In this document: piece after piece, positions 37,701 to 51,745 of the stretch
Position numbering within the stretch: position 1 is the first letter of the stretch
Layout of the letters: each line of letters begins with the position of its first letter
From: Lineus longissimus
Lineage: Eukaryota > Nemertea > Pilidiophora > Heteronemertea > Lineidae
Direction of reading: 5' to 3'
NCBI RefSeq assembly: GCF_910592395.1
Contig: NC_088311.1
Coordinates: 1,614,501 to 1,678,500, forward strand
DNA length: 64,000 nt
Notes under the pieces: model-generated
Seen by the model: the letters and a program-made list of their open reading frames with translations, nothing else
What the model was told of the DNA's origin: nothing
The model's database searches: none
Made by a program: the position numbers and the translations under genes

Positions 37701-40700
37701 AAATGTCCTATATGTCCTGTGGGGGATTTAAGTCCATTATGTATGTTACTATCTGGAGTGTAAAATAATCCATTGTTGGTGGAGGCTTTTTAATTGCAGC
37801 ACTTGACCATCATCATTACATAAAGATGTCATTTTCTGTGAAGTGTTGACAAGATACCAATTTTATTTCATGATCTAAGAAGGCTCTGGTTCTTTTTTAG
37901 CTCCTAAGACTTGTGCACCCACTGAGTTCCACTGTGTCCTTAACAACACTTGTATTCCTGGTCGCTGGAAGTGCGATGGAGACAAGGATTGTGGAGATGG
38001 CAGTGATGAAAGTGACTGTAAAAAGGTGGTGTCGGCTTGCTCTCCGCAGGATTTCATGTGTCAGACAAGCAAAGATTGTATCCATAAGTCGTGGCGGTGT
38101 GATGGAGAACGAGATTGCCATGATAACAGTGACGAAAGTGGATGTAAGTGTCACAGGTTCTGAAATTGGTAAAGGTTTCTGTTCAGATGTAATGAAAGAA
38201 CTGGTTCATTTGTGGCTTACATGAGGATGAAGCAATAATGTACACCTCACAAAAAACATGTTAAAAGAGGCAAAGAGGCTTTGAAACTGTTGCTTGACAT
38301 GAAAATCGGTCAAATGAACTTATACATGTATTATGATCAGCATCTTAATATATCAATTCTTCCTCTTTCTTTCAGGTGAGAACACGTGTCGCCCTGACCA
38401 GTTCAAATGTAAAAACAATGAGTGTATCCATGGTAACCTGTATTGTAACGGTTTCAATGACTGTGCAGATAGCTCTGATGAATCTAATTGCAATACCACT
38501 ATCAAACCACCCTGCGACAAGTTCACCCATTTCGATTGTTACAATAATGGCAAAAAGTGTATCCCACTGACGAAAGTGTGTGACAAGAACAATGACTGTG
38601 GCGGAAATGAAGATGAGAAGACCAAGATATGCAAAGGTAACATTTGACAAGCTTCTCTCTTCAATCAATGATTTTTTTGTAGAACTGGAAATGTCAATGA
38701 ATGTTGGTCAGTTTTTTTTTTAGAGTTTTTGGAACTCTCTGTTGGTGGCAAGAGAAAAGTTCTTAGTTGCACTTTGTTTCTATAGTAAATTACCTGATCA
38801 AAATAGATATCGAAATCAGAAAAGGTATATGTATGAAGTACAACTTGACAATCTTGTGGTGACTATATTATCTTCAGCATTAGCTAATGATTACAACGTG
38901 TTCTACTTTCAATAATTTGCAGCAAATCCATGTGCATTCAAAAATGGCAACTGTTCACAACACTGCAAGAATACCCACACGAGTGATATCTGCTACTGTG
39001 ATCCTGGATTTGAGTTAGGGGTTGACAAGAGGACCTGTGTTGATATCGATGAATGCAAGTTGCTTTTTGGCGCCTGTTCTCAGAAGTGCTCCAACCTCCC
39101 TGGAACGTACCACTGTACTTGTGACCAACCTGGATATGAGATTGACCTAACAAACAAACACAATTGCAAAGTTAGCGGCTCTGTCCATCCTTACCTTATC
39201 TTCTCGGATCGTCATGTTATTAGGAAGTTAGATGTCCATAATGGTCGCACATCTGTCGTAGTCAAGGAAACTGATAGTGCCATTGCTATGGATTACCACT
39301 GGGGGAAAAGCATGGTCTTCTGGACAGACTCCGCCAATGAGAAAATCTACAGGTAGTTACTTTATCTGAGGAGCTTCATGGCGCTGAAAGCATCTGAGAT
39401 AATATCTCATCAAGAAGAATCAACTTCTTATTTTAACGAGATCACACGCTAAAGAACAATGAAGTTCATTGTGGCTTTTAAAGAATAATTTTGCAAGATT
39501 AAACTGGTGTGGTCCTTGAAATTCCTAAAGTCAAACATTCATAAAGACGTATAGGACATATTTATAATCATAGAGTCTAAAACAGCTAAATTCTTCTCTA
39601 TTCTTGCAGTTCTCCTTTGGTGGATGTCAACAATGGTGAGGTGCCAAATCGCAACGATTGGAAGGTTGTGGCAAGCAACGTGAGCACTCCGGATGGTATT
39701 GCTGTTGACTGGGTGCACCATCTCATCTTCTGGACTGATACTGGCAAAAATACCATTGAGGTAGCAAAGTTGGATGGTTCGATGAGAACACACCTAATCT
39801 ATGAGGACTTAGATGAACCTAGGGACATTGTTGTTGACCCGCTTGGAAAGTACATATATTGGACAGACTGGGCAGAAAATCATCCAAGGATTGAAAAGTG
39901 TGGCATCAATGGTTATGGCAGGAAAGCTATCATTACTACTGGTCTGCAGTGGCCAAATGGACTCACCATTGGTAAGTACCTGTCTGTTATATCGAGCCCG
40001 AGATGGTTTGATCAGCTCCAATGATGAAACCTGAATGGGGTAGACCAAAACATGACCACCTTTTAAAAAAAGTATACCGACAGTAGATTTTATTCATGTG
40101 CAAACGTAAGATTTACAGCACCCGAATACATGGCTGAATCTTACTAAGTTGTATGGAGATATTGTTTGTCATGGTTTTAAGAAATTGTCGCGTTATTTCT
40201 AAGTGTTCTTGATATAAACTTGCCATTTCAGATTTTGTGAAGAAGTGGCTTTATTGGGTCGACGCCAAGATGCATATGATTGGATCAGCCGATCTTGATG
40301 GTAATAACCAACGTACCATCCTCTCTGCACAAGGGCTACTGAAGCACCCCTTCTCCATTGCGGTGTTCGAGGACAGGGTATACTGGTCAGACTGGGAGCA
40401 TGAAGCAATCAAATCTGTCGACAAGTTTACTGGAAATAACACCCAATCTCATGCCATCCACCTATTTGGACCCATGGATGTTCATGTACTTCACCCTCTC
40501 AAACAGCCACAAGGTAAGAAACTCCATCTAAGCCATAACTTATCGAAACAGCTACTGAAAAATTCTATTGTTCTAAAATGTCATAAAATCTGTTGTTAAC
40601 TGAAACCCACCCACCACCCAATTTAGCTTTAAAGGAAGTATTCTACTGTTCTGAATGTACAGATGAAAGCTATTGATGACAGAACACTTGCTAAATGTCT

Positions 40701-43268
40701 GGTGAAGGGAGACAGTGTTCTGTCCTTTCAGATTTAAAGAACTTAAAAATCTTTTCAACCAATATCTAATTCTTCTGTCCCTTTTCTTGCAGGTGAAAAT
40801 GTCTGTGAAGCGACAAATGGAGGATGCTCACATCTTTGTCTCCCCGCGCCAGTTCAAGCTGTCAAATTTACTTGCCATTGCCCGATCAACTTCCGACTAC
40901 TCTCTGACTTCAAGCAGTGTGTACCAATCTGTAAGTGCCTAAGTTTTCATTCAACAGCCTTGATCCAGCATTCTTTATAATAAGATGATGTGCTGTACTA
41001 AAATGTAATTGTAACCACTTATGTGCATGCAACAACTTGGCTGCTGTGACTGTAAATTTGTTCTCGTCATGCTGAGCAGTAAACCTAACTCCCAAAGTAA
41101 TTGGTCAGTAAATTCTGAAACCTTTTCTTAATTGAACAACAAAATTGTTGCAAAAACTTGGTATTTTTGGGCTTGCGTTGAATTTGGTGTGGTACTGCTC
41201 TTGTCCAGGATGCTGCAACTAGCACTTCAGCAACAGAAAATGCCAGTCATAACACGAAAAGTCTGTGATTATGCCATAATGAATGTTGCATGAGCTATTT
41301 TGCATGAATAGGCAAGACAAAGAAATTTTGGCGTCGCTCACCATTACCTGAAGTACCCTATGTAACAGAACCTCTCCGCTTTTGTCTTTCATAGCGATCA
41401 AAAAAACTGCTACTCAACCAGCCAACAGAGCCGGACAAACATTGCCTAAAAATGGCACCAATAACAATGCATCTGGTGAGGAAATGAACATCGTTGTGTT
41501 TAAAACGTTGTCTTGTCTTGTGTTTTTTTTTGCTTTTGTTTACTGCACTCTTCATGCGGGGGCTTTTGACAAGTTTTTCAAGCACCCTGTCCTTGTCATT
41601 GATGTGCCATAGCATTGAGAGCATGTGTAATCTTAACATTGTCTTATATCGAGGCTGATGTGCTTTGTCTAACTTGTCAAGAGATGTTTAGGTGTGCTTG
41701 CTGCTTTATGTGAGTTTGAGTTGGGGGACAAATAACTTCCACAGAAAATCAACATTGGACGATTCAAACAATCCTTGTGAAGTAAATAACAATTTGAGCG
41801 TTTGCAACCTGTAGTAAAAATGAAGCCAATTGGCATTTGGTGTTTCTTGCTGTTGTCTCTGCACTAAAATTACAAATCTTGTGTCTTCTCTTGTACTAAC
41901 CAAAAATCAGCTGTCTGTTTCTTTGTGATGATGTTGTATAATCTTAAGAAAGAAAACTGTTGGGCACTGGCCAGTTATAAACAAATTTCAGCATCTAAGA
42001 ACTATAGAAATGATAAGAGACCCACTATCAATGAGTCCCATACACTTCAGTTTTGAGTAATCTTCATATTTCTTTCTACACTTTCTCCTTCTAGACTCAA
42101 TTCCTGTATTTTCTTTCTCATGAAATTCATAATGATAGATTCATTTCAATGATGATAGCGATACCTCCGTCAGAAAGATTGCTCCATGACCTTATTCCAT
42201 ACCATGAGAACCTAAAAGACAAAGTGATGATTTTGGAAACATTGTTTTACAACAGGTTATCTCTGGCAGTTATATGAAGAGGAGTGCATGAAATGTTTGG
42301 GATTTCCAGCTGCCTAATAGCTACCATTTTGCTCAACGGTTTTGTCTGTTTGTCTCTTTCCAGCTGACACAACAGTCGCACCGAGCACTGCTCAAAGCAA
42401 TGCCACTATCAACTCTTCCAGAACGGCTGGTCTCCCTGAAGACTTTGGTCGTGTTGCTGGTATCGTGATTGGCGTCGTGCTCGTTGTCCTCATCATTGTA
42501 TTCATAGTAAGTAGTGGAAACTAGTGGATTGTTCTCTTTGCAACATCACTGCATGAAATAGCAGTTGTACTGGTAGTGCAGATATGTATAAAGGAGAGGT
42601 GATGATCTAACCTCTGCCCAACACAAGTAAGTTGATCCAGGAGAATATGAATAGGGCGAGGAAAACAACTTGTGTTCAGTCTTACAATTTCCGCTTTCAT
42701 TAATGGCAAAGAGCCTGTTCTGTTATTAAAGTGGCCTTGGAGTGCACTGAAAAGGGTAAAGTAAATGAATGACACTAAGTTGTGTGCAAGATTTTCCTGT
42801 ATTCATTTCATTTCCCTTCTTTCCAGGTTGGCTTTGTTTTGTACAGGCAGTATACTCGAAGGAACGTCAAGAGTATGAACTTTGATAACCCTGTATATAG
42901 AAAAACCACAGAAGAACAAGTCAACTTAGATAAGGGTGTATACCAACCATCTAGACCTCTTCCTGCTGTAAGTAAACTAGGTCTCGAGTTGTACGTCACA
43001 CTTTGTGATATGAATGTTGAGGTTTACTACAAATTGGAAGGCAATATAACATATAATGTGTTCTAACAGCATTTTCCAACTTTTAAAATGTTTCTCGAGA
43101 AAAGGCCACAAAGAAATCTTAGGAAAATTTTGGATTGCAAATACCTTTGATATGTTAGTTGTTGAATGAAAATGGTCAGTTTCTCAATTGTGACTCAATA
43201 TTTCCTATCTTCCCTTTCAGACCCTCGAACCATTAAATCAACCTGATTCTGAGTTGAACGTCGTGTGA
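31713..43268 (+). CDS. LDL-receptor family protein, VLDLR/LRP8-like (eight LA modules)
   Basis: Fourteen coding exons: 31713-31785, 32711-32836, 36727-36849, 37356-37589, 37901-38143, 38376-38636, 38923-39352, 39610-39971, 40232-40513, 40793-40930, 41395-41475, 42364-42506, 42827-42967, 43221-43268; 894 residues. Order: signal peptide (about 1-26), eight LDLR class A modules (exons 2-6, one or two per exon, phase 1 borders, each with the acidic calcium site such as DCSDGLDE), EGF-A and calcium-type EGF-B (DIDEC), six-bladed YWTD propeller (FWTD, YWTD, YWVD, YWSD), EGF-C, a short Ser/Thr-rich stem, TM about 815-838, and a tail with FDNPVY (851-856), the clathrin-adaptor endocytosis signal. Eight LA modules match VLDLR (LDLR has seven). 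It should internalise lipoprotein or vitellogenin-like ligands; reelin-type signalling is possible. ATG 31713 is chosen because it directly precedes the hydrophobic signal. It cannot be assigned to VLDLR versus LRP8. Confidence 0.95.
34678..34699 (+). repeat. Poly-G tract (22 G)
   Basis: Uninterrupted run of 22 G in intron 2 of the receptor gene, capable of G-quadruplex formation on the sense strand. Exact length may be a sequencing estimate. Confidence 0.85.
35355..35373 (+). repeat. Poly-C tract (19 C)
   Basis: Run of 19 C, 655 bases after the poly-G tract in the same intron. The G-rich strand is therefore opposite to that of the first tract. Confidence 0.85.
36322..36504. mobile_element. 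MITE sharing termini with the element at 20354
   Basis: Terminal inverted repeats of about 36 bases start TGTGACCCACCAGAC on the left and TGTGACCCGCCAAGAC on the right (read inward), with further similarity through GTCGCATGTCGC. The interior contains AATGAACAAC.AGTCC and CTGTCAAG, also present in the 20354 element. Arms are more diverged, so it is an older copy. It lies in intron 2 of the receptor gene. Confidence 0.75.
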
Positions 43269-46200
43269 CGCTCGCAGGATATAGGATTAGGATTACCGTA
43301 ATAATGCGTTAGGAGATCTAAAAAGACTGCAAAAAACAGTGTTTGCAGCTCATTCAACAACCAGTATTGTCATCGCAAGGAGAGGATTCTGTTGTGCATG
43401 AGTAACTTTGTTATAAAAAACAAATGGAAAAAAACTATAAAAAAATGTAGTTAGTAGAGGTTGTGATGCATTTGTAGATTAGTTTGAATTATAAACCTGT
43501 GCAACGACCATATTTGTCCGCCTTTGCTGCAGGATACTGTCCCTGGCTTTCTGATATCGTGCGGTTGTATGGGAATGGTGATCATTGGAAATCATGTTCT
43601 GGCGATCCTGAGTATATTTTTGCTGTATATTTTAGGATCGCTGACTATTTGGGAATAACTATCTGTAAATATGTAAATATTATCCAGCCGTGAATAATGC
43701 TTCTTACTTTGCTACTTGAGGCATGCAATTTCACAAACGCTGTAGTCATATGTTGTATTCATAATCATATTTATTTTGCAAGCAGTGCAGATGATTTGTG
43801 TGATTGTTTCCATGGTGCTTCTGTTGCAGATGACAATACTGGTTGCTACAGATATTGCTCAAACATAAACCTGTTGTGATCAGGTTTAAAACCTCATGAT
43901 GACAAACGCTTGTGACAAGATGAGACCAATGAGATTCAAACAAAACATTGGATTTATCTTCGAAGCTGGAATAATACCATGACCGCTGCGGTTATTGTCC
44001 ACTTTTCCAATGGACCAGATTCCGTGACTTTGTAACTATTGGATAAATCCAGAGAGGAGCAGATTCATCAAATTGGACTTGAAACCCTGAGTGTCCTGCC
44101 TCCTTCCATTTTGATGGCATAGTCAAAACTTTTTAATCTATGTGGTAAGAAACACTTTTGTTGGCTACTGTGAAAAGCATTTTTGGGCTTGAAAAGCCCA
44201 ATGATTTGTACATACTTGGGACTATATTTGTAATTCCAAATGGGCACTGTCAGTTGCTGTTGATGTTGACCACTTTTGTTTTTCAGTTTACTTTTTAAAA
44301 TGCTGCCGCCCCCTCGTTCCTTGACAGCTGATTATTATTCAGTTTAAGTTCACCGAATTAAGGGACGATGGTTGCTTTGCATGTGTGTGAGCAAAACAAA
44401 TTTCAATTGAACTCTCACTGTTGTTGAATGCTCGTTGAAGATACTGTACAAGAATGTGTGTGTGACCAGTGAAATTCAGAACACCAAGGCATCAACATGA
44501 ACAAATGTATAGGTGTCCAGCATTGTCTATGCCCATTGATGTCAGTATCTTCAGCATGCAATAGTGAACTAGGTTGAGTTACCTCACCAATTTCTACTCA
44601 CATTTTTGCAGTTTTCAGCCTGCAGCGTCATTTTTACGGAGGTATATTTTTTGCCTGTTGAGGCCGCGGATTACCTCAATTTGCGTGTCAATGTCTGTCC
44701 TGTGAATGATTCTTTATTGCAATGTCTCAAACTTGTCCATCACTCTCATGTTCATTTGTGTTGTCATTATCTAAAACGCCAAAATTCACAACTGTATGAA
44801 ATATTGAAATCATAGATTTTTGTATACATGTACATATATAGTCTTTGGATGCTTCAAGTCAATCAGTTTATATGTTGTCTGTTAGTAGGTAAGCGTAGTA
44901 TTTATTTAATGGTGAATCTCTTGTTCTAATTCTCCTTTTGCAAGGTGACGGTGCTTGTAAACCACAGGGAAAACATGTTCCTTTGTGCTGAATAGGAACC
45001 GACTGTTCTTTGTCATGGATTGCAACGTCATCAAATAGGTTTTCCTAAAGTCAGTCTGCTTGCAATTGGAAAAAAAATACTTGTGCCACAGATTAGAGAT
45101 GGAGTAATATTTCTATACTTAACGACAGATGACATGTTATCGCCATCTTGTACGAAAGTTGTGCGTATTGTTGCCAAACTGTCATATGAATTCATCTCAT
45201 GACGTTAATGGCAATAATAGCTTGACATGGTGATACTATGTCTTCTCACGTTACAGTTGTAGTTTAATAGTTTAAAAAGTCTCTAGTAGTAAGATTGTAC
45301 ATTTAAGAATGAGTACTTGATTGAATAGTTCTGTGCTGAAACATTCATTCTCCTGCTCATCGCGTGTTTGCATTTGATGAAGTGCAAGTGTCATTGCTGG
45401 TTGTTCTAAATAACCATAATTTGTGTGATTGCGTGCGTCTAAATTGCTTTATAAGCAATTATAATCATTGTTCTACAGCACTCTGTTCATTAATGGGATG
45501 AATTTTTGACCTATTGACTTGCCTGTTCAGAGTGCACCGTGGAATTAGACATTTCTATCCCAACTCAAACTTGCAAGGAAATTCCAATAATGATAAAAAT
45601 TTCTGCAAATTTTGCATTGCACAACTTCATAAATCTTCAAGATTGGTAAGGAGTTGAAGAAGTGATATTCTATGTTCTGTTTATTTGTCTACTGAGGTAT
45701 TGATACCTCTCTACTGCATGTAAAAGTAATGATACAAAATTTCTTGTTTTTCATCGCAATGTGCTATTCAATAATTGATTGATTGATTGTTGGCTATTTG
45801 ATATTGGAATTTCCTGCAGTCCAGGTTATTATAGTCATCTTTTGTACATTGATTGTAAATAGAACTGTACATTTAAGTTTGTTAAGTTGTAAGATTTGAG
45901 AGTTATGGGTGTACTGAAGCCACTATTCAAGCTCCTAGTTTGATGAAGGACACTCTCGCCACACCACACCAGATAATTGGTTTTACAACTGCTGGTCGAC
46001 ACTAACAAAAACTTTGCTGGCTCTAACATATAGATTGAGTCTAGCTGTGTGTGAGTAGTGTACGAGTAGTCCCCTCAACCAAAAGGTTCTTGGCAGAATC
46101 CAATTCCTTGTTTGCAACCCTCCACTCGACTTGATGTGAAACTCAAGCCAACTACCCAACTAGTTGCTACATGCCATATCTACACTAACATTCCAACTCT

Positions 46201-46701
46201 GATATCCCAGATAAGAGTCCCTATAAGTAAGACTGGTCATTGTAAGAAGTCTTGGACATTATGGGATGGTTGATGCTTGAGTGTCCTGATGGTGACTTGT
46301 GGAAGCTTAAATGGTTGGCGCGTAATATTCATCTTCGCAGGGATCATTGCTCACATTACTGTCTGACAAATAACTTTCTCGATATTCTTTGGCTTTTCCT
46401 ATTGATTTTGTACTAATTTATTTACCCTGTAGACGTAAATCCGCTGACGCAGACCCTGGTGCTCTTTAGTTAGGGGGTCCGTGGTGGGGCGGAGCGGAAA
46501 GGGGTTCACGAACTCATCTGTTGCTTCCCGTCTACTTGGATTGAACTGCAGATTAGCTTCTAGGCAGTTTAATGGCGGTACACCTTGTAAATATTATACA
46601 GTTATGTTATTGCATTTGCACTCTGGCAGCTAAACTTGCAAGCACTCAATAAGATCTGTTGTTTCCTCTGTCATGTGCTACTTTATTTTTGATTAAATAA
46701 A
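43269..46701 (+). other. Long 3'UTR of the receptor gene with polyA signal
   Basis: About 3.4 kb with no coding signal, ending in AATAAA at 46696-46701 followed by a T-rich stretch. No shorter convincing polyadenylation signal was noticed, so a long 3'UTR, common in LDL-receptor family genes, is inferred. Transcript extent is not directly visible. Confidence 0.45.
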
Positions 46702-49700
46702 AAGTTGTATTTTCTTGAAAAATCACAGCAGTGATTCAATAGAATCGATGTATACATAAATATTATAATATCAATGATATGCCCAAGTGCGGCTTTTAAT
46801 TTCTTTCTTGTATTATTTTTGTGCTAATAACCCATTTCGTGCTTGTCTTTAGTTTTATATGTCTAAAAATCTCTAAAGTGTTATTAAAGCTGTTCATGAC
46901 CTTGATGTAAAATCAACTGACGAGGCAGTATTCACCATGAACGATTTGTTGTTCAATTCAAATCCTGCACAAGCCTCCTTTGAATCTTGTCAGTGATTGG
47001 TATCACATACAATCCAACATGGATGCAAGATCTCTTGGGCAGTCTGGTTGAAAAATAACACAATTTGTTTAGTTTTGTCTTTTCTATTTTTTTACACTTC
47101 ATGCTATGATTTAGCAGGATGTCAGTCCAGTCCATTGCCTCTGTATATTTTGTTAATAGTAGAAAGGTGTACATATTTTCTTGTGTGCGTGCGTGTGTGT
47201 TGGGGGGTTATGTTGTACAGCTGTTGGGTTCCCACACATAGTAGTACAGGTAGTATGAATGTGAATACTGGTTCTTAGCATGTTTGGTACAGGGACTACT
47301 GTAAGAACAAGTGTTAAGTGGGGGAGACCATGTTGGATAGGCCTACAGTTTGCTAACTGGTGGGTCTCCAGTATTACAAAATTTAACATATTTCTTCTTG
47401 TTTACAATATCTGCCTTTGTGGTTTGTGTATCTAGAACAAACTTCAAATTTACTGTTCCAGCCACAGTAGAAATTAGCACCTTGGGATTGGAAGTTTGTA
47501 CAGAAAATGAACCAAAGACATGCCACTTGGAAAGCATTCAACTTGGAAGGACTTAAGTCATGTATTTGGCATATTGCCATTGTTTGAAAGCTTACCTACA
47601 TCAATGCCATCGATGGGTATAATACCACAACAAAGGTTTGTGGGGATTGGTCATTTAACCCTCCAATTCAGAATTCCAGGATATTGGAGAGGGAAGTTTG
47701 TGCTGGTGTTTATGATTTTCAAAAGAAAAGTTTGATATGAAACCAAATGTATTAATAAGAAAAATATGGTTTGTTTAACAAGTGATGGGTTCCCATCGTC
47801 TTATCCTAATAGCGTTGCACCAATTTACTTGACTGCTGTAACCATTGTGCCTCTTGTTTAGCATGCATTTTACAGCTTTAAAATGCAATAATCTGAGCCT
47901 GGATGTTAAAACTTGTTTTGAACAACCAGGCTCTGGCCTTCATCTGCTTTACCTGCATTTTATGAAGAAGATCAGCTGATGCTTTAAAACACCCTTTAGG
48001 TTGACTGGTTATGCTTGTTTTTTACACAACATTTTTTGGCCTGGACAGCTTAAATATTTTTGTGGTATGGAAAGCTTTATGTTCTTACTCTGTATTACAT
48101 ACATGAAAATAGTTCCGGTTACCGCATTTGATGTAATCTTCTTAATAGCTGGAGGTGTTGCTAATCCAGCATGGTCTGAGGGTTGCCGATTATGTGGTCC
48201 CTGTACATACTAATCTGTTGGCACAGGTTATTTAGAATCTCGTTGACTTGAAGCATCCATATCATGATTGCATTGTACAGAGTTGAGATGTGTAGGCCAA
48301 TTAGTTTCCTAGTTCACTTTTTCGGTGAACAAAGCACCTTCAAAATGCAAGGTGTAATAAATATTATGTATTGACATACATCTGACTTCAACTTCTTCAA
48401 TGCACGAGTCTGGTGGATGTTAGGTCAGTCCAAGACAGCAGGCCCAGATGACTGCTGTGGGAGAGACAAGGCTGTGAATATCTTCCAGAAAATTGTTAGA
48501 TGCTAGCTTAGACCTGCTAACGCGGATTGGATATAACATTGACCTTAAAGTGGTTGTTTACACAGACAAACAATATGAAACAGACGCTGATAGTCCTGCT
48601 TCTTTGATTCTATTGATTGATATCATGATATACGTATAGTAACATCTGGGGCAGTCTGGTGGTTATCATCTAGGTCATCGGATTGATGATTTATTCAAGG
48701 ACCGTATTGTAAACAATTTAGATCTTCAAAATATGTAACTGCGTCATTCAGTTACATGGCGATTTCCAAAGCGAGGACGAAGAGGGATGTGTGACCATTT
48801 CATTAAAATGAATAGCCCCCTAGCTATATGACTTCTCGCGTAGTTAATACTAATAGACTAGTAAAGATGATGAACTTTCAAACGCTTGTCCCGATTTGCT
48901 GGGGGTAGGGCAAAGCCGGAGACATGGGCCGAAAAAAGACATTTCCGAGGACAGCACCTAGCTTCACTTGATGACACCTCTCCTAGCCGACCGAAAGTGC
49001 AAGAGAAGAGGAACTTTACTCTACTTGATTACCTAAAATTTTAAATTTTACCCCGTCTTGAGGTGGAAATTTTCCCCCTTTTAAGGGGGGAACGGGGAGG
49101 AGTTATTCCATGAACCCCAAACATGGTACCGACGACCGTTGCCGATCACAACTCTTTTCCAGCCCAACTTACTTGCATTTCTCAAATTCTCTCGGCATTA
49201 CTCCTGTGGGGACGTTTCATGTGCGTACTATGTAGTATGAGTGGCCAACGGCAGGGGAGCCAGGAGCGGGCTCGGGACACAATTAGAGGACAAGAGGATT
49301 TTGTGATGTGGTGCCAAGAGGTTAGCTTATGAACATAAAAGAAAGCTCTGGTGGTTCCTGAAAGAGAGTTACAGATAAACCATATTATTGGGCTAGTTGA
49401 ACCTTGAACTCTTATGATGGATGTGACTCACGGGCTTCGGGTTGTAACTAAGACGGCGCTAGATGACTGATCTCAAAGATAAATCATAGTTGTTTAACGA
49501 TATTCATTATTTGTGAATCATAACATCCATGTATATATCTAATGTTTATGTTTACGTTTACAAATGAAATGTTGACTAAATCTCGTCTGGTAATTGACTC
49601 AAATCGGTCAGCCCGTCCCTCGATGAAATTTATAGGCCTCGGTTGAGAGGCCAACGTTTATTAAACCGATCAGGCCATTCCTATGAGACCCAGCTCGGAA

Positions 49701-51277
49701 TGAACAGTGATTGGCGGGCAAAGACGTCTGAATACCCAGGATTATCAGACCGATAATGGTGACAAGGAGTTATTTTTACACATCACAATGTGCACACGTA
49801 TTCCTGAATGTATTGAGTTATTCATTCATGTTTCTAAGTCTTTATTTATTCCCCTAGCTCATAGTTTTTTTGTTTTTTTATGACGTATGTCTTCATGATT
49901 TATTTTGATTGAGGAAAACAACGGAGACCAACACCTTGGGGACGGCCGATTGCAGTGCCGTCTATTGTTTGGAAGTTGAACTGAAACAGCTGCGAATTGC
50001 CGAATGTTGGTTACACGTAAAAAATGGTCTGCGGTGATTGTGGTCGTGGGATGTAAAATGAGTTGATTGAATCAAGTTTTATTCTCTACGCCTGGTAGGG
50101 TGGTGTCTCCTCTAGTCGTGCCTTCCTTCTCATCGTCAACTACGGGACATTTGCAGCACACACCAGCGTCACAGCCAAGCATTCAACGTGAAGCTTTGCC
50201 GGAGATTTTCTTTTCGTCATTGGTCTTTTAGGTAGAGCGCCCACATCGCCCTGGGCTTAATACTATCATCGCGATGTTCCACCAGACTCCTATGCAGTCC
50301 ATTTCGTCATCCTGATCGTCCTTCATCGATGTACCGGGCGACAGGACGCGTTCGGAGTGTATGTTTCACTGGTACCCCGGTGTTTGTTTATAATGATCTG
50401 CGGTCACACATCACATTAAAGGAATTAAACAAAACCGATCTCATCCTCAGTTGACTTTATATGTCGGTATCTCGACAATAAAACTTAAATTGAATTCTAG
50501 TTACATCTTTATACCCATTCTTTCCTATTAAATGGCAGCTGGAGAAAATTACAATCGTGTGGCTCGAAGATAACACTCAGCATTGTATCCGCATACCAAC
50601 GACACATGCCCAACGCAGCATCCGATTTACCAATGAAGAGGCGATGATTATTGAGTAGCCAGTCGACTAGAGGTGACAGCTGCATGCATAAGTCTAAGTC
50701 AGGAATGACAAATATCGTGAGCCCGCCTTATAGTGACCCTTAACTTTTTAAAAACAATACAAAACATCTAATTTCCCTACCCACATCATTTAAAACGTCC
50801 CAAGAGTTTTAACTTTGTGAAACTGTCGAGTCCCAACAGCTGTCACAACCACTTGTCCTGCATGACAACAAGGCATATCCTCTAAAAGGACACGCCTGTG
50901 ATGATTCTATATAGATATGATTATTTACTGAAACATTATAATACTTTGCTAAGGCAAGTTCGCAGAGGTGCTACTTATTTTGTACAAGAATATAAGCGTA
51001 TCAAACTGTCAACACCAAGACAAAGAAAGGAGTCGCGACCAAGGCACAACCTAATGATATTCGCAAAGACAGCACCAGTAGTAACATGTTGTGGCACAGA
51101 TGGAGACACTGTCCAGTTGCCGTTTCGCGTCTTCTCTTGTGAATGTCTTCTGTGATAACCCAACGTCAATAATGTTTTCTGAAAGGATATGACATTTAAG
51201 CATGATTTATATATCGTAGATTAAACAGTGCAGGCTTCCATTGTCGGGCACGATTCCGAGTAAATATTCTTAGATGA
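46702..51277. other. Intergenic region, no gene recognised
   Basis: About 4.6 kb with only chance-length open frames. It contains a dispersed repeat copy near 50289-50362 and a short inverted stretch near 49050-49100 (CCCCGT...ACGGGG). Nothing else was recognised. Confidence 0.55.
50286..50362 (+). repeat. Dispersed repeat, copy B
   Basis: Shares the run beginning CCTATGCAGTCCATTTCGTC and continuing to CGTCCTTC (about 36 bases) exactly with the copy near 28555, followed by CCGGGCGACAGGACG and TTCGGAGTGTATG. Confidence 0.65.
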
Positions 51278-51745
51278 TTTATTTACAGTATGGCCTGAAA
51301 GAAGACAATGAGGTGAGGGATAAATCTTCACCGTTGTGCTGGATGTGACATGAAGTCAAACATTAAATAATCCCTGGCTCAGATTTGAACGAACCAAATA
51401 TGGACCTCTTCAAGCCAAAATTGCATGCCAATAATATTGTCACTGACATACCCTATCTCTTTGGCAAAGTGGTGACATGATAACCAGGCCAGTAGCTCGG
51501 GATAAACAGGGTCTCACAATCGAGATTCGTTAGCTCAAAATTCGTCATTAGCACAGCCATACCGTTGCAAAGAACACGACTGAATTATACAAACCGATAT
51601 CAGTTTCCACAGTTAAAGTATCTCCAGCGTAACGCACTTCTCCCCCCTCCCCCCTCACAACCGGGGTCACAACCTGGGTGATGGTGGCATCACCGTCAAG
51701 GCGACAAACGCGACCATCGCATAAATACGTACCATTTGTTTTGAA

